64,000 nt of DNA, from NCBI GenBank assembly GCA_963977425.1, contig CAXBOO010000007.1, forward strand, positions 1 to 64,000. The letters run 5' to 3'. The notes under the pieces are model-generated. The model was not told the origin of the DNA and searched no databases. It saw only the letters and a program-made list of their open reading frames with translations. Source of the DNA: CAXBOO01 sp963977425. GTDB lineage: Bacteria; Bacteroidota; Bacteroidia; Flavobacteriales_D; Luteibaculaceae. This document shows positions 62,830 to 64,000 of this stretch, piece after piece. Both the position numbers and the translations under genes were made by a program. How positions within the stretch are numbered: position 1 is the stretch's first letter; each line of letters starts with the position of its first letter.

Positions 62830-63905
62830 TACTTAAACGGGAACTTCACCACTTTAGCACGTAAATTCTTATTACGAACACGCACAAATATTTCAGCTCC
62901 TTCGTGACTAAAATCTACACTAACATACCCCATTCCAATTGCTTTACCTAAGCTTGGCGACATTGTTCCAGAAGTTACAAAGCCTATCTTATTAGCATTA
63001 GTGTCTTCTAAATCGTATCCATTACGTGGAATACCTTTTTCTAACAATTCGAAACCAATCAATTTGCGTTTGATGCCTTCTTCTTTTTGCTTTTTAAGAT
63101 TATTAGAATTAGTAAAGTCTTTTGTGAACTTAGTAATCCAACCTAAACCTGCTTCTAAAGGTGACGTTTCGTCAGTAATATCGTTTCCATACAAACAATA
63201 TCCTTTTTCTAAACGAAGTGTATCTCTTGCCGCTAAACCAATTGGTTCTATTCCAAATTTCTCTCCTGCCTCAAAAACAGTTTTCCAAATTTGCTCTGCA
63301 TCTTCGTTTTTGAAATAAATTTCAAATCCACCACTTCCTGTATAACCTGTAGCAGAAACTATAACATTTTCTGCACCTGCAAATTTACCTTGTTGAAAAG
63401 TATAAAATTTCATATCGGCTAATGCAATATCCGTAACGCTTTGCATCGCTTCTGCAGCCAACGGGCCTTGAATAGCTAATAAACTATACTCATCCGATCT
63501 ATTGGTCATTTCTACACCAAATGTATTGTGCAGTTTAATCCAATTCCAATCTTTCTCTATGTTGCTTGCATTTACAACCAACATGAAATGGTCTGCCGCA
63601 AAACGGTAGATAATTAAATCGTCTACAATACCACCATCATCGTTTGGCATACAAGTATATTGTGCTTGACCATCAACCATTTTCGATGCATCGTTGCTGC
63701 AAATACTTTGAATCAAATCTATGGTACCTTCTCCTTTAAGAAAGAATTCACCCATGTGAGAAACGTCAAAAACGCCTACTTTTTCACGCACACATTTGTG
63801 CTCTGCAATTACACCAGAATATTGTACTGGCATATTGTAACCTGCAAAAGGAACCATTTTAGCTCCAAGAGCCTCGTGTACGTGAGATAATGCTGTATTT
63901 TTCAA
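62829..63905 (-). CDS. gcvT: Glycine cleavage system aminomethyltransferase
   Basis: A 358-residue T-protein that transfers the aminomethyl carbon from H-protein to tetrahydrofolate, releasing ammonia. KMVPFAGYNMPVQYSGVIAEH, VFDVSHMGEFFLKG and GYTGSGGFEIYF are canonical, as is the C-terminal SPSLGKAIGMGYV. GcvP and GcvH are not in the window. The start is TTG, giving the usual N-terminus MKNTALSHVHEALG. First of the gcvT-comB-PLC-like run. Confidence 0.95.
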   Translation of the reverse strand: MKNTALSHVHEALGAKMVPFAGYNMPVQYSGVIAEHKCVREKVGVFDVSHMGEFFLKGEGTIDLIQSICSNDASKMVDGQAQYTCMPNDDGGIVDDLIIYRFAADHFMLVVNASNIEKDWNWIKLHNTFGVEMTNRSDEYSLLAIQGPLAAEAMQSVTDIALADMKFYTFQQGKFAGAENVIVSATGYTGSGGFEIYFKNEDAEQIWKTVFEAGEKFGIEPIGLAARDTLRLEKGYCLYGNDITDETSPLEAGLGWITKFTKDFTNSNNLKKQKEEGIKRKLIGFELLEKGIPRNGYDLEDTNANKIGFVTSGTMSPSLGKAIGMGYVSVDFSHEGAEIFVRVRNKNLRAKVVKFPFK

Positions 63906-63959
63906 TGTATGTTGTTTTTAGTGATTGCGAATGTAATAATTGTCTGATTGTATTTAAGC

Positions 63960-64000
63960 CTAACCGTGCATGGTTTCTTTCGTACCGTATTTGGTAATGA
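63960..64000 (-). CDS. Possible 3' end of a gene cut by the window edge
   Basis: On the minus strand, entering from the right edge, a frame reads ITKYGTKETMHG and then TAG at 63960-63962. The residues look like a real protein tail but are too few to name, and other frames are also open here. It would be upstream of gcvT with a gap of 54 bp. Confidence 0.3.
   Translation of the reverse strand, partial: ITKYGTKETMHG

Overview
The window reads as chromosomal DNA of a Bacteroidota bacterium, most likely a member of the Flavobacteriia. Several signs agree. The gliding/type IX secretion components GldF and GldG occur as one fused gene. There is a PorP/SprF porin, a PorE-like OmpA lipoprotein-type protein and a giant adhesin with a type-B T9SS tail. 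Bacillithiol synthesis (BshC) is present. The order rpmB-rpmG-DUF4295-ftsY-rimO is a Bacteroidota arrangement. Promoters of the TTG-N19-TAnnTTTG type are visible, and purine-rich Shine-Dalgarno sequences are largely absent. The DNA is AT-rich. I saw no tRNA, rRNA, prophage, classical insertion sequence or CRISPR array.

Layout. 0-4.7 kb: minus-strand genes for a B12-binding radical SAM protein, a tRNA-dihydrouridine synthase, an OsmC protein and a secreted BNR-repeat protein. 4.8-10.2 kb: plus-strand padR, PspC-domain membrane protein, mtaB, inositol monophosphatase, a lipoprotein and a DinB-fold protein. 10.1-11.6 kb: a secreted DinB-fold protein and a gluzincin lipoprotein. 11.6-13.0 kb: a repeat-rich island whose 20-bp unit has the form ATTCCC-N8-GGGAAT (the same form as neisserial dRS3), alternating with a 36-bp unit, and enclosing a GIY-YIG endonuclease gene. 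13.0-18.9 kb: the fused mutase icmF, trmL, a DEAD-box helicase and small proteins. 18.9-23.1 kb: guaA, a LysM/binding-protein fusion, hemF, a 56-residue GldL-like microprotein and a DUF2132 gene. 23.2-29.0 kb: cinA, rpmB, rpmG, DUF4295, ftsY, rimO, bshC. 29.0-39.1 kb: a nucleoside phosphorylase, a transglutaminase-like protein, a HEAT-like protein, phoH-purC, SAM hydrolase, monooxygenase, the gldFG fusion, DUF4340 and dnaN. 39.1-44.4 kb: an htpG-lemA-TPM-TPM-djlA-like-rhomboid run. 44.5-61.1 kb: a three-gene T9SS locus (SprF/PorP, PorE-like OmpA protein, 4471-residue adhesin). 61.2-64 kb: gcvT, comB, a zinc-dependent phospholipase C/S1-P1-like protein, and probably the tail of one more gene.

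Functional links. The surface machinery (gldFG fusion, SprF-like porin, PorE-like anchor, giant adhesin, GldL-like microprotein) is the clearest theme. tRNA and ribosome modification is the second (Dus, MtaB, TrmL, RimO). The most unusual stretch is the hairpin-repeat/GIY-YIG island. Its organisation recalls REP/RAYT or neisserial dRS3/NIME systems and may be a repeat-spreading element that depends on a nuclease.

Coordinates, motifs and spacings come from direct reading. Family names come from recognising motifs, not from database searches.
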